A DNA stretch of 64,000 nucleotides. It comes from Candidatus Kuenenia stuttgartensis. Lineage in GTDB: Bacteria; Pseudomonadota; Alphaproteobacteria; SMXS01. The position numbers and the translations under genes are program-made. The DNA lies in the NCBI GenBank assembly GCA_943329845.2, contig CALQFM020000003.1, positions 1 to 64,000 on the forward strand, written 5' to 3'. The notes beneath the pieces were generated by a model, which had not been told where the DNA came from, searched no databases, and saw only the letters and a program-made list of their open reading frames with translations. Shown one piece after another: positions 1-9,454 of the stretch. Numbering within the stretch: the first letter of the stretch is position 1; every line of letters starts with the position of its first letter.

Positions 1-40
1 ATAAAAGACCAAAAACCCGAAGAACTCAGGGAGACGACAG

Positions 41-766
41 ATGGCACGTGTTGCGCTGGTTACCGGCGGCACCCGCGGTATTGGCGAAGCGGTTTCGATC
101 GCGCTGAAGAACGCCGGCTACAAGGTCGCCGCGAACTACGCCGGCAACGATGAAGCCGCCGCGGAATTCAAGCAGCGGACCGGCATCTCGGTGTTCAAGT
201 GGAACGTGGGCGATTTCGACGCCTGCGCCGAAGGCATCAAGGCCGTCGAGGCCGAGCTGGGCCCGATCGACGTGCTGGTGAACAATGCCGGCGTCACCCG
301 CGACGCCATGCTGCACAAGATGTCTAAGCAGCAGTGGGACGATGTGCTCAACGTCGACCTGACCTCGGTGTTCAACATGTGCCGCCACCTGATCGACGGC
401 ATGCGCGAGCGCAATTTCGGCCGCATCATCAACATGACTTCGATCAACGGCCAGAAGGGCCAGATGGGCCAGACCAACTACTCCGCCGCCAAGGCCGGCA
501 TGATCGGGTTCACCAAGGCGCTGGCGCAGGAAACCGCCAAGAAGGGCATCACCGTCAACGTGATCGCGCCGGGCTACATCAACACCGAGATGGTCGCCGC
601 CGTGCCGGAGAAGGTGCTGGAAGGCATCATCGCGACGATCCCGGTCGGCCGCCTCGGCGAGCCCGAGGACATCGCCCGCGGCGTGGTCTACCTGGCGGCA
701 GACGACGCCGGCTTCATCACCGGCTCGACGCTCACCATCAACGGCGCCCAGTACATCGCCGGCTGA
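41..766 (+). CDS. phaB: acetoacetyl-CoA reductase / 3-oxoacyl-ACP reductase family SDR (PhaB-like)
   Basis: MARVALVTGGTRGIGEAVSIALKNAGY: Rossmann TGGxxGIG, NNAG, YSAAKAG active site; RBS-like gggag upstream. Confidence 0.85.
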   Translation: MARVALVTGGTRGIGEAVSIALKNAGYKVAANYAGNDEAAAEFKQRTGISVFKWNVGDFDACAEGIKAVEAELGPIDVLVNNAGVTRDAMLHKMSKQQWDDVLNVDLTSVFNMCRHLIDGMRERNFGRIINMTSINGQKGQMGQTNYSAAKAGMIGFTKALAQETAKKGITVNVIAPGYINTEMVAAVPEKVLEGIIATIPVGRLGEPEDIARGVVYLAADDAGFITGSTLTINGAQYIAG

Positions 767-783
767 TCTGGCTTTGATAGAAC

Positions 784-818
784 TCGGGAAAGGGCGGCTT
801 CGGCCGCCCTTTCTATTT
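784..818 (+). terminator. Rho-independent terminator after phaB-like gene
   Basis: aaagggcggcttcggccgccctttctatttt: GC stem AAAGGGCGG-cttcgg-CCGCCCTTT followed by a T-rich run. Confidence 0.8.
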
Positions 819-1124
819 TCGCCGCCCGGCCACTCTCGAACCGTCTATCGACTGTCGCGGGTGCATCACTCGTTGAATCACGGCGACGGTGCCGCGCATT
901 CTGTAGAAGACGATATGCTGCTTGGCGGGTTTGCTTCGTATGCCGGGTCGGAGTTCGCGGCGGTCCCTGCCCAGTAGCGGATTTTCAGCGATAGCGGCGA
1001 AGTGTTGGGAGAGGGACTGAAGATATCGATTTGCCTGATCGTGTCCCCAAGTTTCAGCAGTTTATTCGTAGATGTCTTGCAGATCGGCGGCTGCCGCCCG
1101 TGTAAGCCGATAAGATCGGCTCAC
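813..1124 (-). pseudogene. ParE-family toxin with an in-frame TAA at codon 21
   Basis: Minus-strand reading from GTG 1124: VSRSYRLTRAAAADLQDIYE*TAETWGHDQANRYLQSLSQHFAAIAENPLLGRDRRELRPGIRSKPAKQHIVFYRMRGTVAVIQRVMHPRQSIDGSRVAGRRK*; overlaps the antitoxin stop (GTGA); 104 codons in one frame apart from TAA at 1062-1064. Confidence 0.8.
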
Positions 1125-1384
1125 CTGCCTTCCATCTTTCTGCGGGTTTGCTCGGCAATCTGCATCACGGTGAGATCGCTATAACAACCAGCGTCATCGT
1201 CCGCGATACCGAGGTCAATTTCGCGCCGCAGCGCCTCAATATCCTCCTCGTAGGGCTCCTCCCGCTCTCGCATCTCGGGGAGCGCGGTAGCGACGACATC
1301 AAGTGCGCCGGCAAACTCGCCGGACTGGATTTTGACGTCGATGTAGCCCTGCAGATCGCGGGGCAGCTTGCTGAGATCGTTCAC
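1121..1384 (-). CDS. ParD-like type II antitoxin
   Basis: 87 aa, MNDLSKLPRDLQGYIDVKIQSGEFAGALDVVATAL...EEDIEALRREIDLGIADDDAG, ParD-like (IxxxVxSGxYxxxSEV pattern); directly upstream of and overlapping parE-like sequence. Confidence 0.75.
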   Translation of the reverse strand: MNDLSKLPRDLQGYIDVKIQSGEFAGALDVVATALPEMREREEPYEEDIEALRREIDLGIADDDAGCYSDLTVMQIAEQTRRKMEGR

Positions 1385-1427
1385 GGGGCGTCTCCTGTGC
1401 GTCTCACCTTACCACAGTCCTCAGGCC

Positions 1428-2192
1428 TCAGAAATTGTCCTTCCGCCGCCGTGTCTCGGCAAACACGTCGACCAGCGGCGCGCCGACCATGCCGAGCGTA
1501 CGCTGCAAATCCGGGCTGTCGGGGCGCAGGAACGGGTTGGTGGCGATCTCCTCGGCCAGGGTCGAGGGCACGGTGCGCTCGCCGCGGGCGCGCATGTCGT
1601 CGATCATCGACTTGCGGGCGGCCAGCGCGCCGTTGTCCGGCTCGACGGTGATGGCGAAGGCGGCGTTGGACTTGGTGTATTCGTGGGCGCAGTACACCTG
1701 GGTCGAGCCCGGCAGGGCGCGCAGCTTCGACAGCGACGTCCACATCTGCTGCGGCGTGCCCTCGAACAGCCGGCCGCAGCCCAGCGCGAACATGGTGTCG
1801 CCGCAGAACAGCGCGTCCGAGTCGCCGAACCAGTAGGCGATGTGGCCGCGCGTATGGCCCGGCACGTCGAACACTTTCGCGACGCTCTCGCCCAGCGCAT
1901 AGCTCTCGCCGTCGCCTACTTCCACGTCGATGCCGGGGATGCGGTCCCGGTCGGCGCGCGGGCCGACGATGGTGCAGCCGGTCGCCTGCTTCAGCGCCAT
2001 GTTGCCGCCGGTGTGATCGGTGTGGTGATGGGTGTTGAGGATGTGGGTCAGGGTCCAGCCCTTCTCCGCCAGCGCCTCCAGCACTTCCTCGTGGGTGGCC
2101 GGATCGACGACGGCCGTTTTCCCGGTCGCCACGTCGTGCGCCAGGTACACATAGTTGTCCGACAGGACGGGTATCTGATGTATTTCAAGCAT
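1428..2192 (-). CDS. gloB: hydroxyacylglutathione hydrolase (glyoxalase II)
   Basis: THHHTDHTGG metal-binding motif, GHTRGHIAYW, CGDTMFALGCGRLFEGTPQQMW. Confidence 0.92.
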   Translation of the reverse strand: MLEIHQIPVLSDNYVYLAHDVATGKTAVVDPATHEEVLEALAEKGWTLTHILNTHHHTDHTGGNMALKQATGCTIVGPRADRDRIPGIDVEVGDGESYALGESVAKVFDVPGHTRGHIAYWFGDSDALFCGDTMFALGCGRLFEGTPQQMWTSLSKLRALPGSTQVYCAHEYTKSNAAFAITVEPDNGALAARKSMIDDMRARGERTVPSTLAEEIATNPFLRPDSPDLQRTLGMVGAPLVDVFAETRRRKDNF

Positions 2193-2212
2193 GGGGCTAA
2201 CATAGCTCCGGC

Positions 2213-2932
2213 ATGGGGCATTTGGAAGGCGCGGCGGGCCACGTGTACCTCGACATCACCGAGCTTCAGGCGTTTTACACCAGTCCGCTGGGCCGCACGG
2301 CCCAGATGCTGATCCGCGCCCGGCTGGTCGAGGCATGGCCCGATCTCGGCGGCGGCGTCACTGTCGGCTTTGGCTACGCGGGTCCGCTGTTGCGCGGGCT
2401 GGAGGGAACACGGCCGCCGGTGCTGCTGATGCCGGCCGAGCAGGGCGTCGCCCGCTGGCCGCGCGGCCAGCCCAACCGGGCTGCGCTGGCCGACGGCGAC
2501 TACCTGCCGCTGGCCGATGCGTCGGTGGACCGTCTGGTGGTGTGCCACGCGCTCGAGCACGCCGAGAATACACGAAAGCTGCTGCGTGAATTCTGGCGGG
2601 TGCTCAGCCCGGAAGGCCGGATCATGGTGGTCGTGCCCCACCGGCGCAGCCCGTGGTCGTTCACCGAGCGCACGCCGTTCGGCCATGGCCGTCCCTATTC
2701 GGTGGGCCAGGTGGGCCGCCTGCTGAGCGACAGCCTGTTCGAGCCCGCCGGCTGGCGCGGCGCCCTCCACGCGCCGCCGGGACCCTTGAGCCTGCTTCGC
2801 TGGGCCGAGCGTCCGGGTGCTCAGCTGTGGCCGACGCTGGCCGGCGTGCTGCTGGTCGAGGCGGTGAAGGTGGTCGAGGCGCGCATCGACGGCGGCAAGC
2901 TTCGGCCTTCGTTGGCTTATGCCAGAGCTTAA
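2213..2932 (+). CDS. class I SAM-dependent methyltransferase, divergent from gloB
   Basis: VVCHALEHAENTRKLLREFWRVLSPEGRIMVVVPHR: Methyltransf_11-like motif. Confidence 0.8.
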   Translation: MGHLEGAAGHVYLDITELQAFYTSPLGRTAQMLIRARLVEAWPDLGGGVTVGFGYAGPLLRGLEGTRPPVLLMPAEQGVARWPRGQPNRAALADGDYLPLADASVDRLVVCHALEHAENTRKLLREFWRVLSPEGRIMVVVPHRRSPWSFTERTPFGHGRPYSVGQVGRLLSDSLFEPAGWRGALHAPPGPLSLLRWAERPGAQLWPTLAGVLLVEAVKVVEARIDGGKLRPSLAYARA

Positions 2933-3573
2933 ATCTTAAGAATTTCCGACAGCTGAGCCGGCCGCTCCAGCAGCCGCGTCACCCCCGCCGCTTCCAGCTC
3001 TTTCCGGCTGCCATAGCCCCACAGCACGCCGATGGGGGTGAGGCCGTGGGCGCGGGCGCCGATGGCGTCGTGCTCGCGGTCGCCGACCATCAGGGCTTTC
3101 GCCGGGTTCTCGCCGGTCTCGGACAGGGCGAAGCGGAGCAGGTCGGTCTTGCGCATGTTGGTGCCGTCCAGCTCCGAGCCGAAGATGCGGTCGAAATAGC
3201 CGGCCAGGTTGAAGTGGTCGAGGATGCGCTCGGCATAGACCCGCGCCTTGCTGGTCGCCACGTAGAGGCGCGGCCCGGCAACGCGCAGCGCCTTCAGCGC
3301 TTCCGGAACGCCGGGATAGACGCTGTTTTCGAACAGGCCGACGCGTCCATAGCGTTCGCGGTAATGCACCAGCATCCGCGCGCCGGCTTCCTCGCTGCCG
3401 GCGATCTTGCACAGGCTTTCCTGCATCGGAGGACCTATGCACCACGTCAGCTCGTCGGCATGCGACACCGGCAGGCCGAGCTTTTCCTGGGCGTGGCGGA
3501 TGCAGCCGGTGATGCCGGGCTTGGGGTCGGTCAGGGTGCCGTCCAGGTCGATGAAGACGGCGTCGATGCTCAT
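2929..3573 (-). CDS. HAD family hydrolase (phosphoglycolate phosphatase-like)
   Basis: MSIDAVFIDLDGTLTDPKPGI DxDGT motif; KALMVGDREHDAIGARAHG. Confidence 0.85.
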   Translation of the reverse strand: MSIDAVFIDLDGTLTDPKPGITGCIRHAQEKLGLPVSHADELTWCIGPPMQESLCKIAGSEEAGARMLVHYRERYGRVGLFENSVYPGVPEALKALRVAGPRLYVATSKARVYAERILDHFNLAGYFDRIFGSELDGTNMRKTDLLRFALSETGENPAKALMVGDREHDAIGARAHGLTPIGVLWGYGSRKELEAAGVTRLLERPAQLSEILKI

Positions 3574-4241
3574 CGGTAGACCGGCGCGCCCGAGTCGTCG
3601 CGCTCGCCATTGAACGCCAGCAGGAACAGCGCCTGCTCGGCCATCAGGTTGGCGCGGCGGGTCGAATGCACCCGGCGCGACCGCTTGCCGCCCGCATCCA
3701 CCGCGAGGAACCGCTCGATGGTGATGCCCAGGTCGTCGCACAGCTCGATGAAGTCGCGGATCGTGCACAGATGGATGTTGGGCGTGTTGTACCAGGGATA
3801 TTCCAGTGTCTCGGTGTCCGGCATGCGGCCCTTGAACAGCAGCTGCATCCGCACCCGCCAATAGCCGAAATTCGGGAACGACACGATGGCGCGCTTGCCG
3901 ATGCGCAGCATCTGCTCCAGCCCGGCGCGGGTGTCGCGCATGGCCTGCAGCGTCTGGCTCAGCACCGCGTAGTCGAACGCGCCGGTCGGATAGTCGACCA
4001 GGTCCCGGTCGGCGTCGCCCTGCACCACCGAAAGGCCGCGCGCCACGCAGGCGTTCACGCCCTCGCGTGTCAGCTCCATGCCGCGCGCGTCCACCCGCCG
4101 GTCGTGCACCAGGTGATAGAGCAGGTCGCCGTCGCCGCAGCCGATATCGAGCACCCGGCTGCCCGGCTCGATCATCCGGCCGATTTCCAGCAGGTCGACG
4201 CGGACGTCCCGCGCGCGGATATCGGCCTCGCGCGTTGCCAT
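3570..4241 (-). CDS. metW: methionine biosynthesis protein MetW
   Basis: RVLDIGCGDGDLLYHL; LSQTLQAMRDTRAGLEQMLRIGKRAIVSFPNFGYWRVR; overlaps the metX end. Confidence 0.92.
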   Translation of the reverse strand: MATREADIRARDVRVDLLEIGRMIEPGSRVLDIGCGDGDLLYHLVHDRRVDARGMELTREGVNACVARGLSVVQGDADRDLVDYPTGAFDYAVLSQTLQAMRDTRAGLEQMLRIGKRAIVSFPNFGYWRVRMQLLFKGRMPDTETLEYPWYNTPNIHLCTIRDFIELCDDLGITIERFLAVDAGGKRSRRVHSTRRANLMAEQALFLLAFNGERDDSGAPVYR

Positions 4242-5422
4242 CAGAGGCCCCGCTTCTCGGCCGCCGCGCCGATGAAGCCGCGCAGCACGTCGTAGAATTC
4301 GGGCACGTCGAGCAGGAAGGCGTCATGGCCCTTGTCGGTCTCGAACTCGACGAAGCTCACCGCGGCGGCAACGGCGTTGAGGGCGTGGACGATCGCCCGG
4401 CTCTCGGCCGTCGGATACAGCCAGTCGCTGGTGAACGAGGCGACGCAGAACCGGGCCTTGGTGCCCTTGAACGCGTTGGCCAGCAGCCCGCCATAGTCCG
4501 CCGCCAGGTCGAAATAATCCATGGCGCGGGTGATGTAGAGATACGAGTTGGCGTCGAACCGGTCGACGAAGGTGCTCCCTTGATGGCGCAGATAACTCTC
4601 TATCTGGAAATCCGCGTCAAAGCCGAAGGTGAGGGCTTCGCGGTTCTGCAGCTTGCGCCCGAACTTGGCGTGCAGCCCGGCCTCGGACAGATAGGTTATA
4701 TGCGCGGCCATGCGCGCCACCGACAGGCCGGCCTTGGGACCCGGCCCGCCGTAGTAGCTGCCGCCCCGCCATTCGGGGTCGGCCATGATCGCCTGGCGGC
4801 CGACCTCGTGGAACGCGATGTTCTGCGCCGAATGCCGTGCCGTCGTCGCGACCGGGATGGCCGAGAACACCCGCTCCGGATAGCGCGCCGCCCAGTCCAG
4901 CACCTGCATGCCGCCCATGGAGCCGCCGATGACGCAGAACAGGTCGGGAATGCCGAGCTGGTCGAGGAATGCGGCCTGCAGCCGCACCATGTCGCCAATG
5001 GTGATGACCGGGAAATCGATGCCCCATTCGCGGCCCGTCGACGGGTTGATCTCCTTCGGGCCGGTTGTGCCCAGGCAGCCGCCCAGCACGTTGGCGCAGA
5101 TCACGTAGAAGCGGTTGGTGTCGATAATCCTGCCGGGGCCGACGGCGCTTTCCCACCAGCCTTCCTTGCCGGTGATCGGGTGCGGATTGGCCACGTGCTG
5201 GTCCAGTGTCAGCGCGTGGCAGATCAGCACCGCGTTCGACTTGTTCGCGTTCAGCGTGCCGTAGGTCTGGTAGGCAACCGTCACCTCGGGCAGCTCGGCC
5301 CCGGAAACCAGCCGGAACGGCACAGCGTCGATCCGCATCACGCTGCCGCGCGGGTCGTCGTCCTGTCCGTGCTGTCGCCGCGCTTCCACATAGTTGGGGT
5401 GCGGCAGGGCAATCGAGTTCAT
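4241..5422 (-). CDS. metX: homoserine O-acetyltransferase
   Basis: [11 protein letters not shown]...[45 protein letters not shown]. Confidence 0.93.
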   Translation of the reverse strand: MNSIALPHPNYVEARRQHGQDDDPRGSVMRIDAVPFRLVSGAELPEVTVAYQTYGTLNANKSNAVLICHALTLDQHVANPHPITGKEGWWESAVGPGRIIDTNRFYVICANVLGGCLGTTGPKEINPSTGREWGIDFPVITIGDMVRLQAAFLDQLGIPDLFCVIGGSMGGMQVLDWAARYPERVFSAIPVATTARHSAQNIAFHEVGRQAIMADPEWRGGSYYGGPGPKAGLSVARMAAHITYLSEAGLHAKFGRKLQNREALTFGFDADFQIESYLRHQGSTFVDRFDANSYLYITRAMDYFDLAADYGGLLANAFKGTKARFCVASFTSDWLYPTAESRAIVHALNAVAAAVSFVEFETDKGHDAFLLDVPEFYDVLRGFIGAAAEKRGL

Positions 5423-5573
5423 GGGTCTGGCGGCGCCTTGGTGTCTGGCCGGTTCACATAGGTCCGGACGGCGAACTAGCTAGGGTGCGGTGCTTCGGAG
5501 TGTCAATGTTTTCTTTGATTTTCGGGGGGGTGCCGACTAGTAATGGCGCTTCCGAAATCAGGGGCTCCCTGCC

Positions 5574-6344
5574 ATGTCCCAGCCGACGCTGGAACAGATA
5601 CGCGAGAAGATCGATGCGGTGGATGACCAGATCCACGCGCTGCTGATGGAACGCGCCAGGCTGGGCGAGCTGGTGGTCGCCGCCAAGAACGGCGCCGCGC
5701 CCGACGCGCCCCGGCTGCGGCCCGGCCGCGAGGCGCGCATCCTGCGCCGCCTGAAGGGCCAGCATCAGGGCAACATCCCGTTCCCGGTTGTCGCCCATAT
5801 GTGGCGCGAGATGATGACCGCGTTCCTCAACCGCCAGTCGCCCATCGAGGTCGCCGTCTGGGGCGGCCAGAACCGCATCGCGGTGTGGGATCTGGCGCGC
5901 GCCCATTTCGGCGTCAACACCCGCTTCACGCCGCAGCAGGACGCGGCCGGCGCGCTCGCGCACCTGGCGGCCACGCCCGGCGCCATCGGCGTCTTCGCGT
6001 TCGACCCCGAAGGGGAGTCGTGGTGGCGCAGCCTGACATCGTCCGAATGCATCGGGGCAGGCCTGCAGATCTTCGCGCGCCTGCCCTTTTTCGTTGAGAA
6101 CGGCATCACCGCCTTCGCCGTCGCCAACGCCCGCGAGGACAGCGGCGACGAAACCACCCTGGTGGTGCTGGATGGCGCCGGCGAGGGGATTCCGGGTGTG
6201 CTAGCGCGACATAGCGGCACGGCGCTGGTCGCCGTCCCGGGCTTTCTCCGGGCGGGCGATCCTGCGCTGGAAGCGGTCCGCGCCGCCTATGGCGCACGCA
6301 GCGCCGCCGTCATCGGCGGCTACGCCAACCCGATCAAAGGCTAA
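5574..6344 (+). CDS. chorismate mutase (P-protein N-terminal-like)
   Basis: LEQIREKIDAVDDQIHALLMERARLGELVVAAK AroQ helix. Confidence 0.85.
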   Translation: MSQPTLEQIREKIDAVDDQIHALLMERARLGELVVAAKNGAAPDAPRLRPGREARILRRLKGQHQGNIPFPVVAHMWREMMTAFLNRQSPIEVAVWGGQNRIAVWDLARAHFGVNTRFTPQQDAAGALAHLAATPGAIGVFAFDPEGESWWRSLTSSECIGAGLQIFARLPFFVENGITAFAVANAREDSGDETTLVVLDGAGEGIPGVLARHSGTALVAVPGFLRAGDPALEAVRAAYGARSAAVIGGYANPIKG

Positions 6345-6349
6345 ACATC

Positions 6350-7438
6350 ATGAACGGACCCGTTCCGCGCCCCGGCGTGCTCGCCATCGAGCCGTACCAG
6401 GGCGGCAAGTCCAAGGACACCAGCTACGTCGGCAAGATGTCGTCGAACGAGGCCGCGCTCGGCCCCAGCCCCAAGGCGCTGGAGGCTTACGCGAAGGCCG
6501 CCGCCGTCACCCACCGCTATCCCGACGGCGGCGCGCACCTGCTGCGCGAGGCCATCGCCCGCCGCCACGACGTCGAGATCGACCGCGTGGTCTGCGGCTG
6601 CGGCTCCGACGAGCTGCTCCAGCTGCTGTGCCGCGGCTATGCCGGCCCCGGCGACGAGGTGGTCTACAGCGAGCACGGCTTCCTGATCTATCCGATCGCC
6701 GCCACCGCCTGCGGCGCGACGCCGGTCGCGGCGAAGGACGATGGCTACACTGTCTCGGTCGACTCCATGCTGAAATGCATCGGCGACCGGACGAAGATCG
6801 TCTTCATCGCCAACCCGAACAATCCCACGGGCACCTACATCCCGCGCGCCGAGCTGGAGCGGCTGCATGCCGGCCTGCCCGAGCATGTGGTACTGGTGAT
6901 CGACGCCGCCTATGCCGAGTTCGTCACCGAGCTGGACTATGACAGCGGCCAGGAGCTGGCCTCCTGGGCGCCCAACGTGGTGATGACCCGCACCTTCTCG
7001 AAGATCTACGGCCTCGCCGCCCTGCGCGTCGGTTGGGCCTATGGCGCGCCCGCCATCATCGACGTGCTCAACCGGCTGCGCGGCCCGTTCAACGTGCCGA
7101 CCCCGGCGCAGGCCGCCGCCGTCGCCGCGCTCGAGGACCGCGAGTTCTTCGACAAGGCGCTCGCCCACAACACCCGCTGGCGCGACTGGCTGTTCCAGCG
7201 CCTCGGCGGTCTCGGCCTGCACGTGGTGCCCAGCGCCGGCAACTTCCTGCTGATCGATTTCGGCTCGGCGGCGGGCGCCCAGGCGGCCGATGAGTACCTG
7301 CGCGACAAGGGCTGGTACCTGCGCCGCATGGATTCCTATGGCTTCAAGGATCATCTGCGCCTGACCGTGGGCACCGAGAACGAGAACCGGGGCGTCACCG
7401 ACGTCCTCGCCGCGTTCATGGAGACCACGCGTGTTTGA
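6350..7438 (+). CDS. hisC: histidinol-phosphate / aromatic aminotransferase
   Basis: SSNEAALGPSPKALEAY; NPNNPTGTYIP; TRTFSKIYGLAALRVGW PLP motif. Confidence 0.9.
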   Translation: MNGPVPRPGVLAIEPYQGGKSKDTSYVGKMSSNEAALGPSPKALEAYAKAAAVTHRYPDGGAHLLREAIARRHDVEIDRVVCGCGSDELLQLLCRGYAGPGDEVVYSEHGFLIYPIAATACGATPVAAKDDGYTVSVDSMLKCIGDRTKIVFIANPNNPTGTYIPRAELERLHAGLPEHVVLVIDAAYAEFVTELDYDSGQELASWAPNVVMTRTFSKIYGLAALRVGWAYGAPAIIDVLNRLRGPFNVPTPAQAAAVAALEDREFFDKALAHNTRWRDWLFQRLGGLGLHVVPSAGNFLLIDFGSAAGAQAADEYLRDKGWYLRRMDSYGFKDHLRLTVGTENENRGVTDVLAAFMETTRV

Positions 7439-8342
7439 CCGGCTCTGCCTGATCGGCGTCGGTCTCATCGGTTCGTCGATCGCCCATCGGGCGCGCAGGG
7501 ACGGGCTGGCGAAGGAGATCGTCGCCACTGCCCGCAGCCAGGCGACCCGCGACACCGTCGCCCGGCTGAAGATCGCGGACAAGGTGTACGCGACCGCCGC
7601 CGAGGCGGTCGCGGGCGCCGACCTAGTCATCCTGTGCACGCCGCCCGGCGCGTTCGGCGCGGTGGCGAAGGAAATCGCGCCGCATCTCGCCCCTGGCGCC
7701 ATCCTCACCGATGTGGGCTCGGTCAAGCAGGCGGTGGTCGACGACGTCGGCCCGCATGTGCCGCCAGGCGTGCATTTCGTGCCCGGTCATCCGGTGGCGG
7801 GCACCGAGAATTCCGGTCCGGAATCCGGCTTTGCCGAGCTGTTCGAGGGCCGCTGGAGCATCCTCACGCCGCCGCAGGCGACCGATCCGGCCGCCACGGA
7901 CAAGCTGGCGGCGTTCTGGAAGGCGCTCGGCAGCAAGGTCGAGGTGATGGACGCCCGCCACCACGACCTGGTGCTCGCCATCACCAGCCATGTGCCGCAC
8001 CTGATCGCCTACAACATCGTCGGCACCGCCGCCGACCTGGAGGAGGTGACCCAGTCGGAAGTGATCAAGTTCTCCGCCGGCGGCTTCCGCGACTTCACCC
8101 GCATCGCCGCCTCGGACCCGACCATGTGGCGCGACATCTTCCTCGGCAACAAGGAAGCCGTGCTGGAGATGCTGGGAAGGTTCACCGAGGACCTGACCGC
8201 CCTGCAACGCGCCATCCGCTGGGGCGACGGCGACACGCTGTTCAACCTGTTCACCCGCACCCGGGCGATCCGCCGCGAAGTGATCGACGCGGGGCAGGAG
8301 ACACCGGCGGCGGATTTCGGGCGGCCGCACGGCAAGGGGTGA
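7431..8342 (+). CDS. tyrA: prephenate/arogenate dehydrogenase family protein
   Basis: FDRLCLIGVGLIGSSIAHRARRDGL; HPVAGTENSGPESGFAELFEGRW; overlaps hisC. Confidence 0.9.
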   Translation: MFDRLCLIGVGLIGSSIAHRARRDGLAKEIVATARSQATRDTVARLKIADKVYATAAEAVAGADLVILCTPPGAFGAVAKEIAPHLAPGAILTDVGSVKQAVVDDVGPHVPPGVHFVPGHPVAGTENSGPESGFAELFEGRWSILTPPQATDPAATDKLAAFWKALGSKVEVMDARHHDLVLAITSHVPHLIAYNIVGTAADLEEVTQSEVIKFSAGGFRDFTRIAASDPTMWRDIFLGNKEAVLEMLGRFTEDLTALQRAIRWGDGDTLFNLFTRTRAIRREVIDAGQETPAADFGRPHGKG

Positions 8343-8395
8343 GGTTGACAATTTTCTAATTCAGCCCCACATTAGGGGTTAAGTTAGGAGGTTGC

Positions 8396-9016
8396 ATGAA
8401 CCAGATGACCCAGTTCACGGCGGCGGAAGCTGCTTTCGTGTTGCGTGAGCCGGTGCGTGCCGTGAAGAAGGCGCTGGACACTGGCCCGGTTCGGCCGGTC
8501 CTGCGCCGTAAGGCCGGCACGCCGATCCGCACCATCGGCTGGGCCGACCTGTTCTACCTGTTCGCCGTCAAGGCGCTGCGAGACGAACTGACGCCGAAGG
8601 CGCGGGCGGAATTCTATGAGGCGCTGCAACAGGGCGGCCTGGCACTCGACGGTGAGGTCCGGATCGGTCGAATCCGTATCGCGGTCGCTGATCTTGTCCG
8701 CGAAGTCGACGAACGCACCACCGAACTGTCCCAACTGGCCGGCAAGGTAACCTTCCGCGACGATGGCGAGGCTGTGCTGAAGGGCTCCGACATCGAGGTC
8801 CACCGCATTGCAGCTTTGCTCGATGGCGGCCTGTCGGTGGCGGACGTGCAGGCCGATTATCCGTCGCTGGATCGCGATGCCGTCGAGGCGGCCAGAGCCT
8901 ATGCGGGCGTTCACCCTAAGCCCGGCCGTCCCTACCCCAAGACTACCGCTAAGCGCGCGCTGCGGGGCGCCGGCCTTGAGGCATTGGACGAGGTGATTGG
9001 CGACGGAGTTGAATGA
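8396..9016 (+). CDS. DUF433-domain protein, putative antitoxin of a VapC-type module
   Basis: C-terminal GSDIEVHRIAALLDGGLSVADVQADYPSLDRDAVEAARAYA is typical of DUF433; ATGA overlap with downstream PIN gene. Confidence 0.75.
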   Translation: MNQMTQFTAAEAAFVLREPVRAVKKALDTGPVRPVLRRKAGTPIRTIGWADLFYLFAVKALRDELTPKARAEFYEALQQGGLALDGEVRIGRIRIAVADLVREVDERTTELSQLAGKVTFRDDGEAVLKGSDIEVHRIAALLDGGLSVADVQADYPSLDRDAVEAARAYAGVHPKPGRPYPKTTAKRALRGAGLEALDEVIGDGVE

Positions 9017-9441
9017 AGTACCTGCTCGACACCAACGTGTTTCGCGAGTTGGGAAAATCCGAGCCGCATCGCAACGTGGCGGCGGGGCTGGCGGGCGTGG
9101 ATGATGCCGACCTGGCGATCAGCGCCCTCACGGTCCGCGAGACGGCCAGAGGCATCGCCCGGCTGATGGCGACAAAGCCAGAGGTGGCCGGTCTGATCAG
9201 GGCGCGGACCGAAGTCGTGTTCGACGCCTTCGCGGGCCGCATTCTCCCGGTGGACCGCGCCGTCGCGACCCTGTGGGGCGAGGCGCTGGCGGAGAGCGAA
9301 AAGCATTCGGATGATGCCGGGTTCGCTGCAACGGCTCGGGCCCGCGGCCTCGTGCTGGTCACGCGCAACACCGAACATTTCGCCCGGCGGAATGTGCCGC
9401 TCCTCAATCCCTATAAATCGCCACCAGAACGATTGCCCTGA
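9013..9441 (+). CDS. PIN-domain (VapC-like) toxin
   Basis: MKYLLDTNVFRELGK ... SALTVRETARGIARL ... DAGFAATARARGLVLVTRNTEHFAR acidic PIN motifs. Confidence 0.88.
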   Translation: MKYLLDTNVFRELGKSEPHRNVAAGLAGVDDADLAISALTVRETARGIARLMATKPEVAGLIRARTEVVFDAFAGRILPVDRAVATLWGEALAESEKHSDDAGFAATARARGLVLVTRNTEHFARRNVPLLNPYKSPPERLP

Positions 9442-9454
9442 GCGTCGCTCTCCT

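Noticed and set aside
1368-2312. Long ORF antisense to gloB
   Set aside because: Shadow ORF of high-GC coding DNA; translation is low-complexity R/G/H/A-rich with no domain signature.
5423-5573. Possible SAM riboswitch in the metX leader
   Set aside because: Alphaproteobacterial metX genes are often preceded by SAM-II; I looked for the conserved core (CGCTAAA-like) and pseudoknot partners on the minus strand and did not find them. Only a TTGACA-N18-TAGCTA promoter-like pair is visible. A covariance-model scan would settle it.
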